Part shown: positions 5,544 through 6,152 of the stretch, piece by piece | How the letters are laid out: the number at the start of each line of letters is the position of its first letter | How positions within the stretch are numbered: the stretch's first letter is position 1 | Source: Bacillota bacterium | GTDB lineage: Bacteria > Bacillota > Clostridia > Oscillospirales > Acutalibacteraceae | Length of the DNA: 6,152 bases | Direction: 5' to 3' | Assembly (NCBI GenBank): GCA_023420245.1 | Contig: JAEZWL010000091.1 | Span: 1 to 6,152, forward strand | Position numbers and translations under genes: made by a program | The notes under the pieces: generated by a model | What the model saw: only the letters and a program-made list of their open reading frames with translations | What the model was told of the DNA's origin: nothing | Databases searched by the model: none

Positions 5544-5580
5544 AAAAAGGCGTCAAACACAGTGTGTCCAAAGCCTTTTT
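5544..5580 (-). terminator. Intrinsic terminator of hypB
   Basis: AAAAAGGC (5544-5551) and GCCTTTTT (5573-5580) are perfect complements. Inside them ACAC (5557-5560) can pair with GTGT (5564-5567). Read leftward from hypB, the GC part of the stem is followed by a run of five T residues. It starts 12 bases past the hypB stop codon, so hypB looks like the last gene of its transcript. Confidence 0.85.
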
Positions 5581-5591
5581 ATTATGATAAA

Positions 5592-6152
5592 TCATTTGAG
5601 TGCTTCATATTTTTTTCTTAAAAAATCCGCAAGCTCCGCGATTCCCGCCGGCGTGTTGCCCTTTTTCAGGCTGACTTCAAAAACAGGAGCCTGAGATACG
5701 GCGCGAAGACCTTTCAGAAAATTGTCGCTGTCGAACCCGACCGCTTCCTTTAAATCGCATTTTGTCAGCGCAACCACGTCGATGTAGCTGAACATAGGCA
5801 CATACTTAAACGGTTTGTCATCGCCCTCCGGAACGCTGGCTGCCAGCAGGCGAACGGATTCGCCAAGATCAAATTCAGCAGGACAAATCAGATTACCGAC
5901 ATTTTCAATGAATACAATCCCGTTCTCAATATTGATTTGTTCTACGCCGTCCCGAATCACACGGGAATCCAGATGGCATTCACCGCAGGTGTTAATCTGG
6001 GAGGAGGGGATTCCCTGCTTCTCGAGATTTTCCGCGTCGATGGAGGAAGCGATGTCGCCCTCCACAACACCGACCTGAATATCCTTCAGCTCTTTTGCAA
6101 TTGCGGAAATCAATGTGGTTTTTCCGGCTCCGGGAGCACCCATAAGGTTGAC
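5592..6152 (-). CDS. hypB: Hydrogenase nickel-insertion GTPase HypB, N-terminus cut by the window edge
   Basis: HypB is the GTPase that, with HypA, delivers Ni(II) to the large subunit of [NiFe] hydrogenase during maturation in the cytoplasm. The 186 visible residues cover the G domain. The Walker A motif is GAPGAGKT (residues 5-12 of the partial protein), and the switch-like EGDIASSIDAE follows at 32-42. The metal-binding Cys-His is in CGECHLDS (C59, H60) and the third ligand Cys is in GNLICPAE (C90). The guanine-specificity motif is TKCD (130-133), where NKxD is usual. C59, H60 and C90 correspond to E. coli HypB C166, H167 and C198. Codons continue upstream of the ATG at 6143 (VNL), so that Met is internal; about 30-40 N-terminal residues should lie outside the window, and any histidine-rich or CxxCGC metal motif there cannot be judged. 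hypA commonly lies upstream and may do so here. A terminator follows directly. The assignment is secure. Confidence 0.96.
   Translation of the reverse strand, partial: VNLMGAPGAGKTTLISAIAKELKDIQVGVVEGDIASSIDAENLEKQGIPSSQINTCGECHLDSRVIRDGVEQINIENGIVFIENVGNLICPAEFDLGESVRLLAASVPEGDDKPFKYVPMFSYIDVVALTKCDLKEAVGFDSDNFLKGLRAVSQAPVFEVSLKKGNTPAGIAELADFLRKKYEALK

Noticed and set aside
1..6152. CRISPR array, insertion sequence, tRNA, rRNA or phage genes
   Set aside because: I saw no regularly spaced repeats, transposase motifs, terminal inverted repeats flanking a gene, cloverleaf-like sequence or phage-type protein on either strand.

Overview
The window is most consistent with an anaerobic, Gram-positive Firmicute of the class Clostridia. 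The grounds are strong AGGAG/GAGGTG ribosome-binding sites, intrinsic hairpin/T-tract terminators, moderate GC with AT-rich intergenic DNA, and the gene set (GH31 glycosidase, AraC and ROK regulators, a small CBS-pair protein, HypB). I cannot name the species. It looks chromosomal. I see no insertion sequence, phage gene, CRISPR array, tRNA or rRNA.

Layout. Positions 53-96 hold a strong intrinsic terminator for something entering from the left. Positions 189-1103 (-) encode an AraC-family regulator. It is divergent from a GH31 alpha-xylosidase of the YicI type at 1244-3562 (+), and the two share a 140-bp intergenic region. That region carries promoter-like elements for both genes, a pair of direct repeats 22 bp apart, and a perfect TTCCCA/TGGGAA palindrome in the glycosidase leader. 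The glycosidase converges on a ROK-family regulator at 3628-4680 (-), with a long GNRA-capped hairpin filling the gap. The ROK gene has its own consensus-like promoter with a perfect CTTTTAAAAG palindrome just past the predicted start of transcription. Further right, both on the minus strand, are a two-CBS-domain protein (4895-5323) with its own terminator, and the 3' part of hypB (5592 to the window edge), also with its own terminator. Between these two lies a GC-rich, repeat-like stretch (about 5346-5460) that no gene explains well.

How the genes fit together. The first three genes form a plausible xyloside-utilisation locus. The enzyme keeps both catalytic aspartates and every YicI xylose-specificity residue that I know. 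It is bracketed by two local regulators of different families: an AraC-type protein likely to act at the divergent promoter, and a ROK-type protein that has lost the kinase and zinc motifs. No transporter is visible in the window. The CBS gene and hypB appear to be independent transcription units. HypB points to a nickel enzyme, most probably a [NiFe] hydrogenase, elsewhere in the genome.

I did not find a clearly new multi-gene system. The most unusual items are the unexplained GC-rich element at 5346-5460, the architecture of the divergent control region, and the stripped-down ROK effector domain.
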